64,000 bases of DNA from Camillea tinctor (GCA_022578605.1 MU394107.1:124001-188000), one strand, 5' to 3'; positions 20,008 to 31,636 are shown, counted from the stretch's first letter. Made by a program: numbers and translations. The notes: generated by a model from the letters alone, not told the origin.

Positions 20008-22920
20008 ATGCAGAGGAAAATGGTGGATGAAGAAGACCCATCCGATGTTTTCGCATTCCCCGACTTTGCACAGTCCTCCAAATTCTTGGGCTTTTCTGAA
20101 CAGAATCTCAGCAACCCCTTTTTCAGTACTAGTGTTCTTAATACTTCAACACGTTTACCAGAGCACTCCATCTGCTTCGAGCCCGTCGATATTGCTGTTG
20201 ATGGACTACTAGGCCTGCCTGCTACTCTACGCGCTGAGATAGACCTGCAGGGAAATCAAACAGAGGATTGCGGCAGCATCTCTGCCCCTGACTCTGGCCC
20301 GGAACTGCCCCATGACACCACCACAATTCTCGACTTTGATTTCTTTGCTGATGCATTATCCCGGAACGAGGAGCCATCACCTCTGCCGGGGATCGACCTA
20401 AAAACATGGGATGACTTCTCTATTCCGGATGTCCCCTTACTTGGGGCACAGTTTATTACAGAATCTAGCCCCGCGGTCTACGATACCGCTCTCACGTCAG
20501 AAGAGGATCCTCTTGTTATCCGCAACACGGCTCATCACGTTGTTCAAGCTAATCCCTACCTCGCGGCATTGCTAGCCCTCACTCTTGGTAGGGGCTCCGT
20601 CTTTTTTATCTGGGATGAGAAAAAATCATGTTTCGTCCCTGACCTGGAGAACATGAGAGTATCTGGATACTCTGCCCAGGTATTAAAGGGACTTCAGGAT
20701 CGCTGCCTTGAATGCGGGACCGCAACTCGTTCCCTATCTGCTCACATCCAAATGACATATAAGACGCATAGAAGTGCCGTTAGTATTGCGTTGGCGCGTG
20801 CTATCGATGTCATCTTGCTTGCTATTCAGAAGTACCTTGGCGATCGTGGCAGCCAAGTACGGTCACTTCTACAGTTGCAATCACTCATTCAACCCGTTCG
20901 ATCCATTCTAGTTTATTTCAGACGTTTACTATCCAAATTGGCCCACCAGAAAACCGACGAGCAGACACTTTCCATCATCTTCGAGGAGACCCAGGCTTTG
21001 GCACAGGGCGACTCCCTACTAAGTATTGCCATGCGCGAGGTCTTGTCGAGGGTGTCAGAGCCATGGATTAACTTGGCAGAAAGATGGATAGGGGTCAGAG
21101 CAGAAGAAGGCTTCCGTTTCACCAAAGAAGGACCAGGGTGGGGATTCATAGGAGTTGCGCAGGTTACTACCACTGATGATTCTGGTTTCGAAATAGAAGA
21201 ACTCGATTATGTGCTCGATCAGGAACGTATGCCGACTTTCATCCGACCTGAACTGGCTTCAGTCATATTTGAGGCCGGGAAAAATTTACGATTATTACAA
21301 ACCCACCATCCGGACCATCCACTTTGCAATCCCGAGACTATGTCATCAAGCTGCCCACCCCCTCTTCAATGGCACTTCGACTGGAAGTCCATCGAAAAGT
21401 CCCAGGAGGAGGTTCAACAATACGAAAGTCGTCTGCTAGAGAAGACTCAGGGCAAACCCCCCGACAAGAACGGGGGCGCTGAAGCAGATATTGGAAACGC
21501 CAATGAGCATGGGGGGCTTCAGTTTTTTGGTAGTGATGTTGACCAGCTTGAAGGACGTCTCTCAGCGTCCATCAAAATGCTGAACAATGCCCCCATTATT
21601 GCCCAGGATGACAGCTTATCCAGTCTTTTACGAGACCGCCTATTCGAAGATGCCAATGCATCTGAAGAAACAACTACCGATTTCACACCTCATTGGTCAT
21701 TGATCCCTATCAATTCATTTGGACCTCTTGTAGCCGCTCAAGCGCGTGTCATTAACCGAGAGTATATGAGGCTACTTTTCCGTGCACATAGACTACGGGA
21801 ACATCTTCACGTGCAGAAGGAATTCCAGCTATTAGGCAACGGTTTCTTCTGCAGTCGATTATCACACGCATTGTTTGACCCTGAGCTTGAGACAGCTGAG
21901 CGGCAAGCTGGAGTGGCTCGAAATGGTGGTACAATGGGCCTCCGGCTAGGCGGGAGAGATAGCTGGCCCCCAGCAAGCTCGGAACTTCGACTCGCGTTGA
22001 TGGGCGTTCTTAACGAGAGCTACCTCCCTATACCGTCGTCTAAGGAGCCTATTCCTGCGACTGAGAACCAGAGTCTTCCAGGCGACATCAGTTTTGCCGT
22101 GAGAGACTTATCACCAGAGGAGATCGATAAGTGCCTCGACCCTAACTCGCTAGAAGCACTGGATTTCCTAAGGCTTTCATATAAGACACCAGCACCTCTC
22201 AAGCCGGTCATTCCGGCAGTAGTTTTAATAAAGTACGATAAGATATTTAGATTACTACTCCGTATCCTCCGGCTACTATACATTGTGGGCCAGCTTTGTC
22301 GGGATACCACCACGAGCATGTACGAACATCGCTGCGTGAGTAACACCTGGCTACGGTTCCGGTTCGAGGCACAACATTTTATTACAAGTATTAGCGCTTA
22401 CTTCTTTGAAGTGGGTATTGATACCCCTTGGCTCCAGTTTGAGAGGTGGCTGGATGGGGTTGAATCAAACGTAATGGACGACACCTTAGATTTACGGGAA
22501 ACTCGAATTCTAAGCCCGGACGAGCTACGCGAAGAGCATGAGCGGTTGTTGGATCGCATCATGCATGGGCTACTACTCAGGAAACGACAACAACCTGTTA
22601 TGAAGCTTCTCGAGGAAATATTCAATCTAGTTATCAAGTTCTCGCATCAAGCGAGATTGGAAACCTCTGGTAAGGTGGAAGGCAATGCTAGTGATGAGGT
22701 GGTCAAGGGACTTTACAGTTCCTTCAAGAAGAAAGTTGATGTCTTTATTACGGTCTGTCGCAGTCTCATTGAAAAGGGCAGACATGGGAACAAGGAACCC
22801 AAACGGGATATGTTCAATGATGAGAAAGGTGCTGGAGATGACTTGGAGGAGAATACGATCGATAGGTTGCTCATCAGATTGGACATGTTAGGCCATTATC
22901 ATCCCCCATCAAAAGCTTGA
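20008..22920 (+). CDS. Gamma-tubulin complex component, GCP5/GCP6 type (Spc97/Spc98 family)
   Basis: Intronless, 970 aa. GCP proteins bind gamma-tubulin and build the ring template for microtubule nucleation at spindle pole bodies. The GRIP1-like region spans about 175-450 (NPYLAALLALTLGRGSVFF, QRLI-like helices, SEPWINLAERWIG, PTFIRPELASVIFEAGKNLR). The GRIP2 region spans about 575-960 (INREYMRLLFRAHRLREHL, FLRLSYKTPAPLKPVI, KYDKIFRLLLRILRLLY, FRFEAQHFITSISAYFFEVG). Length and the long inserts suggest the GCP5/6 class rather than GCP2/GCP3; I lean towards GCP6 (Alp16-like) but cannot separate the two by eye. The start could be the ATG at 20008 or the next in-frame one at 20020 (MVDEEDPSDVF). 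Confidence 0.85.
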   Translation: MQRKMVDEEDPSDVFAFPDFAQSSKFLGFSEQNLSNPFFSTSVLNTSTRLPEHSICFEPVDIAVDGLLGLPATLRAEIDLQGNQTEDCGSISAPDSGPELPHDTTTILDFDFFADALSRNEEPSPLPGIDLKTWDDFSIPDVPLLGAQFITESSPAVYDTALTSEEDPLVIRNTAHHVVQANPYLAALLALTLGRGSVFFIWDEKKSCFVPDLENMRVSGYSAQVLKGLQDRCLECGTATRSLSAHIQMTYKTHRSAVSIALARAIDVILLAIQKYLGDRGSQVRSLLQLQSLIQPVRSILVYFRRLLSKLAHQKTDEQTLSIIFEETQALAQGDSLLSIAMREVLSRVSEPWINLAERWIGVRAEEGFRFTKEGPGWGFIGVAQVTTTDDSGFEIEELDYVLDQERMPTFIRPELASVIFEAGKNLRLLQTHHPDHPLCNPETMSSSCPPPLQWHFDWKSIEKSQEEVQQYESRLLEKTQGKPPDKNGGAEADIGNANEHGGLQFFGSDVDQLEGRLSASIKMLNNAPIIAQDDSLSSLLRDRLFEDANASEETTTDFTPHWSLIPINSFGPLVAAQARVINREYMRLLFRAHRLREHLHVQKEFQLLGNGFFCSRLSHALFDPELETAERQAGVARNGGTMGLRLGGRDSWPPASSELRLALMGVLNESYLPIPSSKEPIPATENQSLPGDISFAVRDLSPEEIDKCLDPNSLEALDFLRLSYKTPAPLKPVIPAVVLIKYDKIFRLLLRILRLLYIVGQLCRDTTTSMYEHRCVSNTWLRFRFEAQHFITSISAYFFEVGIDTPWLQFERWLDGVESNVMDDTLDLRETRILSPDELREEHERLLDRIMHGLLLRKRQQPVMKLLEEIFNLVIKFSHQARLETSGKVEGNASDEVVKGLYSSFKKKVDVFITVCRSLIEKGRHGNKEPKRDMFNDEKGAGDDLEENTIDRLLIRLDMLGHYHPPSKA

Positions 22921-23364
22921 TGGTTACAGTTTATTCCCATAGAAATGATTAAATGATACCCCCAAATTATTGTAGAGAAATACTTGAATATGTTTCTACT
23001 TTGCAGATAAATGAATGTAAAACGAATTAAGGGGCATACTCAGGGGCAACGTGGGAAGATACTTGGTAGGTGTATTTTGTAAGCGGGGGATAGCTGGGTG
23101 AACAGGGGGGTACCCCGCATCGCGTGGGCGATCGCCAACGCGCTCCAAGGTAAAGGAAGATAAGGTTAATATGTACCACAACTAACTTGGGAAGAAAGTA
23201 GCTAGGTTAGGTAGTTTAATGCCCTAGGTTAACCTATAGCATTTTAACCTACTACTACTTACTGCTGTACATACATAAGTATTTACCACTCTAGCACTAC
23301 CTCGACATCTTCCTCTTTCCTAAGAATCACAACATCTCAGCAACAACACCCCCACAACGCAATC
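22921..23364. other. Intergenic between GCP and ask1
   Basis: About 440 bases holding the GCP 3' end and the ask1 promoter. A run of TAGGTTAGGTAG/CCTAGGTTAACC-like sequence lies at 23200-23240. No gene. Confidence 0.5.
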
Positions 23365-24993
23365 ATGTCTCGACCGCCAGCATCAACGGGCAGGAATCTA
23401 ACCCTGACCGAGGAATTGGAGAGGCTTGAACAATCTATCACTCTTACTTTACAAGGTATGAAAAAAAAAACATGTTGCTAACTATCTGCTATGAAAGCAG
23501 TAATGAACGAGTGCCTATTTACTAACACGGCCATGCCAGAAATTGACCGCAACTTCAGCAAGGCCCATCGAATCGTCACCACTAGCATCCTACCTCTAGT
23601 TGAGCAGTATGGCGAGCACTCGAAAAATGTGTGGGAGGCTTCCAAGGTCAGAAATTGCCGAAGGAACTTTTTGCGTGCGCAACATGTTGCTAACCTTCGA
23701 GATATTGTAGTTCTGGAAGCAATTCTTCGAGGCATCTGCCAATGTGTCTCTATCTGGATACGAAGAACTAGCTGAGGAAGGAGACGAGACAGCCCAGCAG
23801 GAAGAAACGACTGCTCTCGACGAAACTGCCACTGACTACGGCAATACAACAGCACAAGAGCCGGACACAACCATCACCAAAAAGGAATATGAAGAAGAAC
23901 CGAAACATCAGCCGCAGGACGAATCGCTGCTGCTTGACAATGAGGACGATGCCGAATCCATGGCTGGCAGCACACCCCGTCTGCCTAAAACCAAGACCCT
24001 GCGACCACAGTTCGAAACATTCGATTCTCCCTACGAGAAGCTGCGTCGCGAGTATAAGGGCGCAAACGCGGTCTTTAAGGACGACCTGATTGCCGCTGCT
24101 GGTGACGATGAGGAGGATACGGTGGAGCTACCTGAATACGCAACCAAGACCCGCCTCCCCGACATGTCGATGACGCCGCGCTCGTCATCCATACTATTCG
24201 ATGAGCCGAAGCCGAAGGACCTGCTACTCCACCGTGTGCTCGACAAGAACTACCGCCTCCAGGCCACGCCCCACAAGACCGGCCCCTCACGCGGTCGCTC
24301 GCCCGCCAAGAGCAAACCTGGAAGCGCCGCCGGTGGGGTATTCGAGGACAAGGAGGACAAGACACGCCGCGCGCTGTGGGAAGACAGCCCGCAGAGCTCC
24401 CCCGAAATGGCGGCCCCCAAGCTGCGCAGCGACCTGTACATGTCGCCCGTGCGCCTGCGCGCCGGGCAGCGAAGTACCGCACCGGCGACTCCCGGGGTCA
24501 GCGTGCAGACGCCCATGACGTCCAAGAAGCGGGACATATTCGCCGGGGTGCGGGATACGACGGCGAGCAAGGGCAAGGGCAAGGGATTGGCATCGGCAGA
24601 GGGGAAGAAAGCACTCCTGAGGGACGAGATCACGTGGGAGAGCGACGAGGAAGAGGATGAGGGCATGTTTGGTGGGATGAGCCCGCCGAAGACGATCCAG
24701 TTTGCGCTACCGCCAAGTAAGCTTATGCAGACTCCAGGTAAGTTTTCCTTTTTTTTTTTTGAAGCTGTCACTGCTACTATTATCACCCCTATGCTGTGTG
24801 AAGGGTGGACAAAATAGTGGCATATATGGAAACCAATCGCTAATTTATTCGATTTCATGTGATAGCCCGCGAGGCGAGCAGGCGCATCGTCGACGACATC
24901 CTTATCACGGCGGGGGCGGCGCCCGAGGATTCGTCTGAATACAGTCCCACGGTGGTCAAGATGAACCAAGACATTCTGGACGATACTTTTTGA
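23365..24993 (+). CDS. ask1: DASH/Dam1 complex subunit Ask1
   Basis: Spliced model join(23365..23455, 23540..23646, 23711..24737, 24866..24993), 450 aa. DASH is the fungal outer-kinetochore ring that couples chromosomes to microtubule plus ends. The Ask1 signature is at the N-terminus (residues 1-85): LTEELERLEQSITLTLQEID, NFSKAHRIVTTSILPLVEQY and VWEASKFWKQFFEASANVSL, interrupted by three splice joins that all restore frame. The rest is acidic and disordered with many S/T-P sites (STPRLPK, MTPRSSS, YMSPVRL, APATPGV), expected for a CDK-regulated subunit. A conserved C-terminal helix (EASRRIVDDILITAG) and MNQDILDDTF are in exon 4. Intron 2 has a GTCAGA donor and the branch sequence GCTAAC. 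A long opposite-strand ORF is a compositional shadow. Confidence 0.92.
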
Positions 24994-25868
24994 AAAAGGG
25001 GTCCAGTCGGAACATTTTGGGTTCTTCTGAGACCTAAACATTTTCTGCTGTGTTTTCTATGCGTAATCCTAGGTACCTATCCGTATGGTATCTTGTAAGG
25101 TATGATATTAGCTAGCTCTGATAGCTTTGCTACTTTATTGAGTGTTAACAATGTCCTCATGTAGTTGTTTACTTTCACACGACTCTAGTCCAGCTAGAGG
25201 AAAGGGGGAATGATACCAAGGGAAATGGTGTGTACATAGACAAAAATAGACAGGTAACCTAGATGGCTTAATAACGGTTATATCCCCGATATATTGTTGT
25301 GTATTTCCGTCTTGTATATGCGAACCTCGATACCTACAGATATTATGGTAGGTTATAACCTATGACACTCCCACATTTAAGTCCCTAGATACTGTGGTGT
25401 TTTCGTCTTATCGACTACTACTAGATTAATACTATGTGCAATTTACCTACGCATGCCAGTTTCATACAGTATTGAAATCAACGCACGGTGAGTGACCCGA
25501 AGTTTAGGTAGATCCCGTCTTGTGCATATTATTCAATCCGGGTCTCCGCATGTGAAATATGGATCTGTGGCTTTTTCGTGTGGCGCAGCACGTATCACTA
25601 AAAACGCCCGCCCAGCCCGCCTAGGTAGGTACCCTTGTACCTATCAGATCACATCACATTTCCCATCGGTTTGTTCTATACATATACATTTCTACATTAC
25701 ATCAACCAGCCTACCACCATCAGAGGTTCCATCAGATCACATCCTCCTCCGAGCTCTGACCATCCATCTGCTACCACTCTGCAGCCTCAGGTACGCCCAC
25801 CTCTCGTGTGCCGACTCCTGCGCGTCCTCCAACGTGCCTAGTCCTGCCTGAATTGGCTGCATCACAAC
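24994..25868. other. Intergenic between ask1 and ada2
   Basis: Holds the ask1 3' UTR and the ada2 promoter/5' UTR. CCTAGGTACCT is at 25068-25078 and TAGGTAGGTACCC near 25622. No coding sequence supported. Confidence 0.5.
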
Positions 25869-27538
25869 ATGGGCGTCATCCGGAAGAAGACGGCTGCGCG
25901 GGGTGGCGAAGGCGGCGTTAAGTATGTCTGCGATGTTTGCTCTGCAGATATCACATCTACCGTACGTAACTCTCCCCATTGGAAACCCCTTCCATTGCCT
26001 CAACTACAGATGTTGTCGGAGTCGCCTCTCCTAACGCCACCATCTCACAGGTGCGAATAAGATGCGCGCATAGCGCCTGCAACGAATACGACCTTTGCGT
26101 CCAGTGTTTCTCTAGCGGTTCTTCGAGTGGCTCACACCAGCCTGCGACCCATCCTTACCGAGTTATAGAACAGAATTCCATACCTATATTTGACAGAGAC
26201 TGGGGCGCCGATGAGGAACTACTGCTATTGGAGGGTTGTGAGATATACGGGCTTGGGTCATGGGCCGATATCGCCGACCACATCGGCGGGTACCGCCATA
26301 AAGACGAAGTTCGCGACCATTACCTGAAAATCTACGTCGAATCCCCCAACTTTCCCTTACCCAAACGCTGCCGCCCCGCCGACACGGAGCTGGCGCAAGA
26401 GATCTCGCGCGAAGAATTCCAAGCGCGTAAGAAGCGGAGGATCGAGGAGCGCCGGGAGGCTCAGAAGAACGCGCCGCCGCTGCCGCCCAAGACGAAACCC
26501 ACCGCTAGTGTACCGTCATGTCACGAAATTCAGGGATACATGCCTGGTCGTCTGGAGTTCGAGACCGAGTATGCCAACGAAGCGGAAGAAGCCGTTCAGT
26601 TGATGCAGTTCGACCCCGGTGATGGCCTTAACCCGCGGACGGGCGAGCTCGAACCTGAGATGGAATTAAAGCTTACGGTGATGGACATCTACAACTGCCG
26701 CTTGAGTCAGCGTGTAGATCGCAAGAAGGTTATATTCGAGCATAACCTCCTCGAATACCGGGAAAATAGCAAGCTGGAGAAGAAGAGGACGAAGGAAGAA
26801 CGAGATCTCCTCAATAAGGCCAAACCGTTTGCGCGCATGATGAACCATGACGACTTCGAAGGGCTCTGCCAAGGCCTTATCGACGAGCTCAACTTACGAC
26901 AAGCCATCTCACAATTACAGGAATGGAGGAACTTGAAGATTGGTGATCTCCGCAGCGGAGAGAAGTACGAGCAGGAGAAGTCGCAACGGATACAGAAAGC
27001 CATCCCTATGGGATCGATGGACCGTGAGCGGTTAGCCTCGGCACAACGCTCGAAGCAGAACACGCAACCAGAACCCCCGAGCGGTGCCGCTATCTTGGTG
27101 GCCCCCGAACTCCCACTGAGACCAGCTACGAACGCCCCTCAGGAGGCCAACGGAGAGGCCCATACGAACGGGGACACGGCACCGGCCGTCAATGGCCACA
27201 CCAATGGCGTGACAAACGGCGTCACTAATGGAGCAACGACGCCAGCGCGGCAGAAGTTCATATCACAGCCCATCTCAGGGGTACCGCCACTGGCGCTGAG
27301 CCAGGACAACGCGCCGGACATGCATCTACTAACGCCGGAGGAGGCGGAGCTCTGCAAGGTGTCGCGCATACAACCCAAGCCGTACTTGATGATCAAGGAG
27401 CAGATTCTGAAGGAAGCGCTCAAGGGCAACGGGTGTCTAAAGAAGAAGCAGGTCAAGGAGATATGCCGGCTCGACTCGCAGAAGGGGGGAAGGATATTCG
27501 ATTTCTTTATCAACTCCGGCTGGATAGGTAAGGCCTAA
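25869..27538 (+). CDS. ada2: SAGA transcriptional adapter Ada2
   Basis: Spliced model join(25869..25961, 26051..27538), 526 aa. Ada2 anchors and stimulates the Gcn5 acetyltransferase in SAGA/ADA. Domains: ZZ zinc finger at about 18-66 ([12 protein letters not shown] joined across the intron to [20 protein letters not shown]); SANT/Myb at about 80-130 ([32 protein letters not shown]); the conserved central region ([40 protein letters not shown]); an Asn/Thr-rich linker ([14 protein letters not shown]); and a C-terminal SWIRM domain at about 440-526 ([33 protein letters not shown]). The splice GTACGT...CAG is required to complete the ZZ finger, which supports the ATG at 25869 over any start inside the intron. 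Confidence 0.95.
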
Positions 27539-28654
27539 TCATATCACTTGATGATTCCGGACCAGGATGGACGATATTGGAAGAAATACGAATATGAGTA
27601 TGGATAGGATAGGGCAGGTTGTTGTTGTTAGTGGGGTAATAGAGAAAGGGGTAAAGATAAAGGGGTAATAGAGAAAGAGGGAAGAGAAGAAACATTTCTT
27701 CATACCCCTTTTTTCTTACCCTTTTTCTACTACCGCCGACAATACTCGCCTATGCCTTGTTTGTTTATTGTTTTGTCATCATTCAAAATTATATACACTT
27801 GCACGTTGGTTGGGTGGGTGGTTGGTTGAGCCTGGAGTAGATGGATGGACATGGTTTGTTGATTTTGTATTATGGAGTAGATACCTTGCCTATATAAGAT
27901 ACCTTAGGTACTCGCTTTTTCTACACGGGTGTTTTTTTTTTTTTTTTCACCTTTTAGATGTTTCACTCTGCAGTGTTGCCGAGGTTATTGAGGAAAATGG
28001 CATTGTAACGTACATACACTACTTGCAAGTGGTTGCTGTTGTGTTAGGGTAGGTAGCACATGACAACACCTTCTACCAAGATCAATGATATGGATGCAAT
28101 ACTAGTACCTAGTAGATATGCCGTGCTGAATTGTGTCTTATTATGTACCGTGTAACATTGTATGCTGTGTAAATGCCTACATACATGTATGTGGTGTTGT
28201 ACAGATTCATGATTACACTGCATACATTGTAAAGATATAAGCGAGTTAGATAAGCCTGTACTATGCTAACATAGTAGTGGTAGGTATGCATTTAAACTGT
28301 GTTGTTCTATGCCAAGTGCATTGTATTATGAATCATTATGAATTAGTATACTACAGTGTGGATTTCATTCCGTACCTACATAAGTCCAGATTTCCATGTC
28401 TTTAATAAGGTTACTTCCCCTTTCCCCCTGTCCCCATCCCTCCATCCTCCCCATCCCAACCCGACAAGAGGCCCCATCTATATACATCTATTTATCAATT
28501 CAACATAAAAAAAATATTTATTTAATTAATACCTAAACTAGAACAATAAAATATATCCACAACGCCCACTTCCGCATCCACTTCCATACCATACTAAAAT
28601 CCCAACTATAAAAACTCGCTTGGGCTGCAGTGCGGCCCTCTCCTTTCTCCTTTC
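27539..28654. other. Intergenic between ada2 and the O-fucosyltransferase-like gene
   Basis: T-rich after the ada2 stop (T-runs near 27700 and 27933-27948), then AT-rich (28500-28560). No gene. The small ORFs are Tyr/Ile-rich and random-looking. Confidence 0.5.
28607..28614 (+). promoter_or_regulatory. Candidate TATA box
   Basis: TATAAAAA about 41 bases upstream of the next ATG, followed by a CT-rich leader (CTCTCCTTTCTCCTTTC). The spacing is short, so transcription would have to start very near the ATG. No expression data. Confidence 0.4.
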
Positions 28655-30058
28655 ATGATGGCCATGGGCCATCAGAACCTACTGAACTTGATGTCACGTC
28701 GAAATATCCTCGTGCCAACCCTCTGCATCGTGCTGCTAATTGCAGTATGGTCATTTCGTATACCTAACAACTCCCTTAGCTGGCTCGAGCCTAGCGCCGA
28801 CCAATCCTCTCCCTCGACATCCCTAGCTCCCCCTCCGCATTTCGGGAACGATGTCGACCTGTCAGATCCCGAAGCCCCCTTTATCAGCTGGCCGTTGAAG
28901 CGGGTCTGTGACGAAGCTCACTGGGTTGATGGTCTCGTCTATGTCTGCGACAACAACTCGGGCGGCATCGGCAACATACGAAACTACATTCAGACCTGCA
29001 TCCGCTATGGCCTCGAGGCCGGTGCCACCGGGCTCGTCGTCCCCAAGATCCGCAAGCGCAACAAGGACGATCTAGCTGACCTCTTTACCGACTACCTCCC
29101 CTTTTCCTACATGTTCGACGAGAAGCACTTCAAGAACGCCTTCCGTACGAGCTGCCCACAGATCACCATCTACGACGACGTGAAGGATGTCCCGGGTGTC
29201 GGTGAGAAGCCTAAGATCGAGCTCATCACGCCCAAGGACTTCGGTAACCGCGAGGGCTGCGACGTGAAAGATCAGAACCGCCACACGGACCGTTTTGGTG
29301 ATGTCTTCCGCCGCTGGCTGCGCGACGGTGGCAAGGACGGCAAGTTCCCCGCCCCGTCCAAGACACACCCGCGCCTCATCCGCTTCAACTGGGGCGTGCT
29401 ATGGGACTGGCAGATCTACCGCGACGGGCCCGAGTTCGCCAACACGTTCGGCAACATCCTGCGGTTCAACGACCAGCTGTTGCGGCTCGGCAAGACGGCC
29501 CTGAAGAACATGCACGCCTTTGCGCGCGCCAATGGGGCCGCAGAGCAGAAGGGCATCGGCGGCCCCGGTGCCCGGTTCCTCGGCGTGCACCTCCGCACCG
29601 AGAGCGACGCCCTCGGCTTCTGGCCCACCTACAAGACCCAGTCGGAAGGGTACGTTAAAGTCGCGCGCACCAAGGGGTACGAGACCGCCTACCTGGCCAC
29701 AGGCAACGCGACCGAGGCGCGCAAGTTCGCCAACTTCGCCAAGGACCGCGCCCAGACCAAGGTCGTCACCAAGACGGACCTGCTGACGGGCAAGGACCTC
29801 GAGGAGCTGCAGTCCCTGAGCTGGGACCAGCAGGGGCTCGTTGATTTCGTCGTCCTGCTCGGCAGCGAGTACTTCGTCGGCACCATGCCCAGCAGCTTCT
29901 CCGTGTACATGGCTATGAAGCGGCACCTACGCACCGAGGGCATTTACACGCGCCCTTACAAGGTGGGCACCGAGGGAGATGGGCTGTCGTACCTCGTGGG
30001 GAATTACGATAAGTACTGGGCTGGGTGGCTATTTATGTGGGATGGCATGTGGCCTTGA
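28655..30058 (+). CDS. Type II membrane protein, O-fucosyltransferase-like glycosyltransferase
   Basis: Intronless, 467 aa. There is a short N-terminal cytoplasmic segment, one signal-anchor helix at about 19-37 (LVPTLCIVLLIAVWSFR), a Ser/Pro stem, then a lumenal catalytic-type domain. Family hallmarks are the glycine-rich GGIGNIRNYIQTCIRYGLEA near residue 100 and FLGVHLRTESD near residue 308, matching the R-containing (GVHxR) nucleotide-sugar-binding motif of O-fucosyltransferases. A C-terminal segment (LLGSEYFVGTMPSSFSVYM) matches the conserved D/E-SSFS stretch of the same superfamily. Probably a Golgi enzyme using a GDP-sugar; acceptor and donor are unknown in fungi. Several in-frame ATGs (residues 1, 2, 4, 13) are possible starts. 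Confidence 0.75.
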   Translation: MMAMGHQNLLNLMSRRNILVPTLCIVLLIAVWSFRIPNNSLSWLEPSADQSSPSTSLAPPPHFGNDVDLSDPEAPFISWPLKRVCDEAHWVDGLVYVCDNNSGGIGNIRNYIQTCIRYGLEAGATGLVVPKIRKRNKDDLADLFTDYLPFSYMFDEKHFKNAFRTSCPQITIYDDVKDVPGVGEKPKIELITPKDFGNREGCDVKDQNRHTDRFGDVFRRWLRDGGKDGKFPAPSKTHPRLIRFNWGVLWDWQIYRDGPEFANTFGNILRFNDQLLRLGKTALKNMHAFARANGAAEQKGIGGPGARFLGVHLRTESDALGFWPTYKTQSEGYVKVARTKGYETAYLATGNATEARKFANFAKDRAQTKVVTKTDLLTGKDLEELQSLSWDQQGLVDFVVLLGSEYFVGTMPSSFSVYMAMKRHLRTEGIYTRPYKVGTEGDGLSYLVGNYDKYWAGWLFMWDGMWP

Positions 30059-30848
30059 AAAACGCTTTCCCTCCTCGTTTTCTCCTTGTTATTATTGTTT
30101 TAGGCTAGGTACCTATCAATTTATGGGAGTTTGTGTTTTTTTTTTTTTTCCTTTTGGCGTAACGTAGTTTTTCTCCTTGGTCGTTTTATGTGATGAACAT
30201 GAATACCATGGGCTAAGTATAGGCAAAAAGAGGTAGGGGGTGGGTTTTATAGAGATCATGAAGAAAAGAAAGAAAAGGGAGAAAGAGTGATGAAGAAACA
30301 GAGAGAATGATGGAGAAGAGAGAAGTGAGTATGATCTAGTTGAGATATATTTAGATATATACAATAAATAACTATCACACTACGTTGAGGTGGACTTCAC
30401 TGTAGAGGACTAAGTACGTTTTGTTAGTAACTTGTGAGGTTGTAGTTCGGGCGTCTCTATTGATCTTCTTTTCGTCTCGGATACAAGAGTATAAGACCTG
30501 CATCAAACTCTCGAATCAGGATCTGATTATATAACCTTGATTTCGTCTTAATAGATTAGTTGTATGAACAGTTCCGTGTAGTGTACGAGAATCCTTATAT
30601 ACATGTGTTCAAAGAAGGATAATTATACGCAAACCCTCCCTAGAAGCCAGACATCCTAATACACATGATACAATTTAACCCATATCGTATATACAGGGAA
30701 ATATTATAACAAGAAGAATGGTCAGGGGATGACATTTTTTGTTGCTTTCAAGCTCAAAGCTCTCAAGTAAATTTCTCAGTTTTACTTATACACATCCTCG
30801 CCGGCTAAAACACCTAATCTACGCATCGTGATACATACTGTCTTTTTC
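30059..30848. other. Intergenic between convergent genes
   Basis: 3' flanks of the O-fucosyltransferase-like and GFA genes. T-run at 30137-30150, CTAGGTACCTA at 30105-30115, and a purine-rich stretch (30255-30330). No gene. Confidence 0.5.
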
Positions 30849-31636
30849 TTATTCGTGGATCTCCTGTTTCTGGAACAGACCTAGACACAAGAAAACGTTG
30901 TCAGCACAAAGTCTACAGGTTATGTAAAACTGAACCAGCGTATTCCCATTCCCACGTTCTTCTCTTGAACAGGGGGAAGGTGATGAGGTAGGAATTTAGA
31001 GAATAATTGAATAAGCAAGGTTTTGGCTCCTCAAGAGCAACTTACCCTCGATCTCGGGCATCCACGGGTCCCGGAGCCGGCAGAAGAACTCCCCCTTGGG
31101 CTCGACCTGCCCGCGCGCGTGGTCCTCGAGCGTGCCGTAGAACACGTATATGTAGTCTCCCGCATTAGCCTGTATACGTTCTCCGTCAGTCGACTATCAG
31201 CATCATCATCGTCATGTGTCAGGAGCATATGTAAGTTTACAAGAAATAACGAACATAACAAAATAAGAAATAAAGAATCAGAGGATAAAAAGGACACACG
31301 CACCCCGTACTCCAAGATCCCCGACCCGCACACCCCGCAGAACTCCCGGTGCAGCACGGTGCCGGACCCGTTATCCGCCTCGTGGACGCGGACGGGGCTT
31401 TTCCCTTCCTCGGGTGCTCCCCCTTCTCCTTCTTTTCTGCTGTCACTGCCAGGAGTGAGGTAGCGGAACGCGGACCGCGGCACGCGCGTGGTCACGCCGC
31501 AGGCCCCGCCGGTGAACTTCTTGCAGTTGCGGCAGTGGCACAGGCTCGTGCGGGCCTGGGAGTCGGAGGAGGGGTCCGAGAGCTCGATGGCGTAGCGGGT
31601 GAGGCCGCAGTAGCAACTACCTGGAAGGGGGGTCAT
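30849..31636 (-). CDS. GFA/CENP-V domain protein (glutathione-dependent formaldehyde-activating family)
   Basis: Spliced model complement(join(30849..30880, 31046..31169, 31304..31636)), 162 aa. The beta-tent fold is held by zinc cysteines: GSCYCG (C-x-C), LCHCRNCKKFTG (C-x-C-x2-C) and EFCGVCGSGI (C-x2-C), all present. Exon 2 gives GDYIYVFYGTLED and DPWMPEIEG; exon 3 completes the usual C-terminus, LFQKQEIHE. Family members range from formaldehyde-glutathione adduct formation to unknown roles, and most small fungal members are uncharacterised, so I do not assign an activity. A Gly/Glu insert (SRKEGEGGAPEEGKS) lies between the second and third cysteine groups. The final coding exon is only 32 nt, after a 165-nt intron. 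Confidence 0.88.

Noticed and set aside
24250..25041. 263-codon minus-strand ORF opposite ask1
   Set aside because: Runs antisense across coding exons and an intron of a well-supported gene, with no recognisable domain.
25979..26050. Unspliced start for ada2 inside the first intron
   Set aside because: It would lose the first half of the ZZ finger; the GTACGT...CAG splice restores YVCDVC and a normal Ada2 N-terminus.
20008..28654. Functional cluster of chromatin and spindle genes
   Set aside because: The genes belong to different complexes, lie on both strands and have their own intergenic regions; co-location is likely chance.
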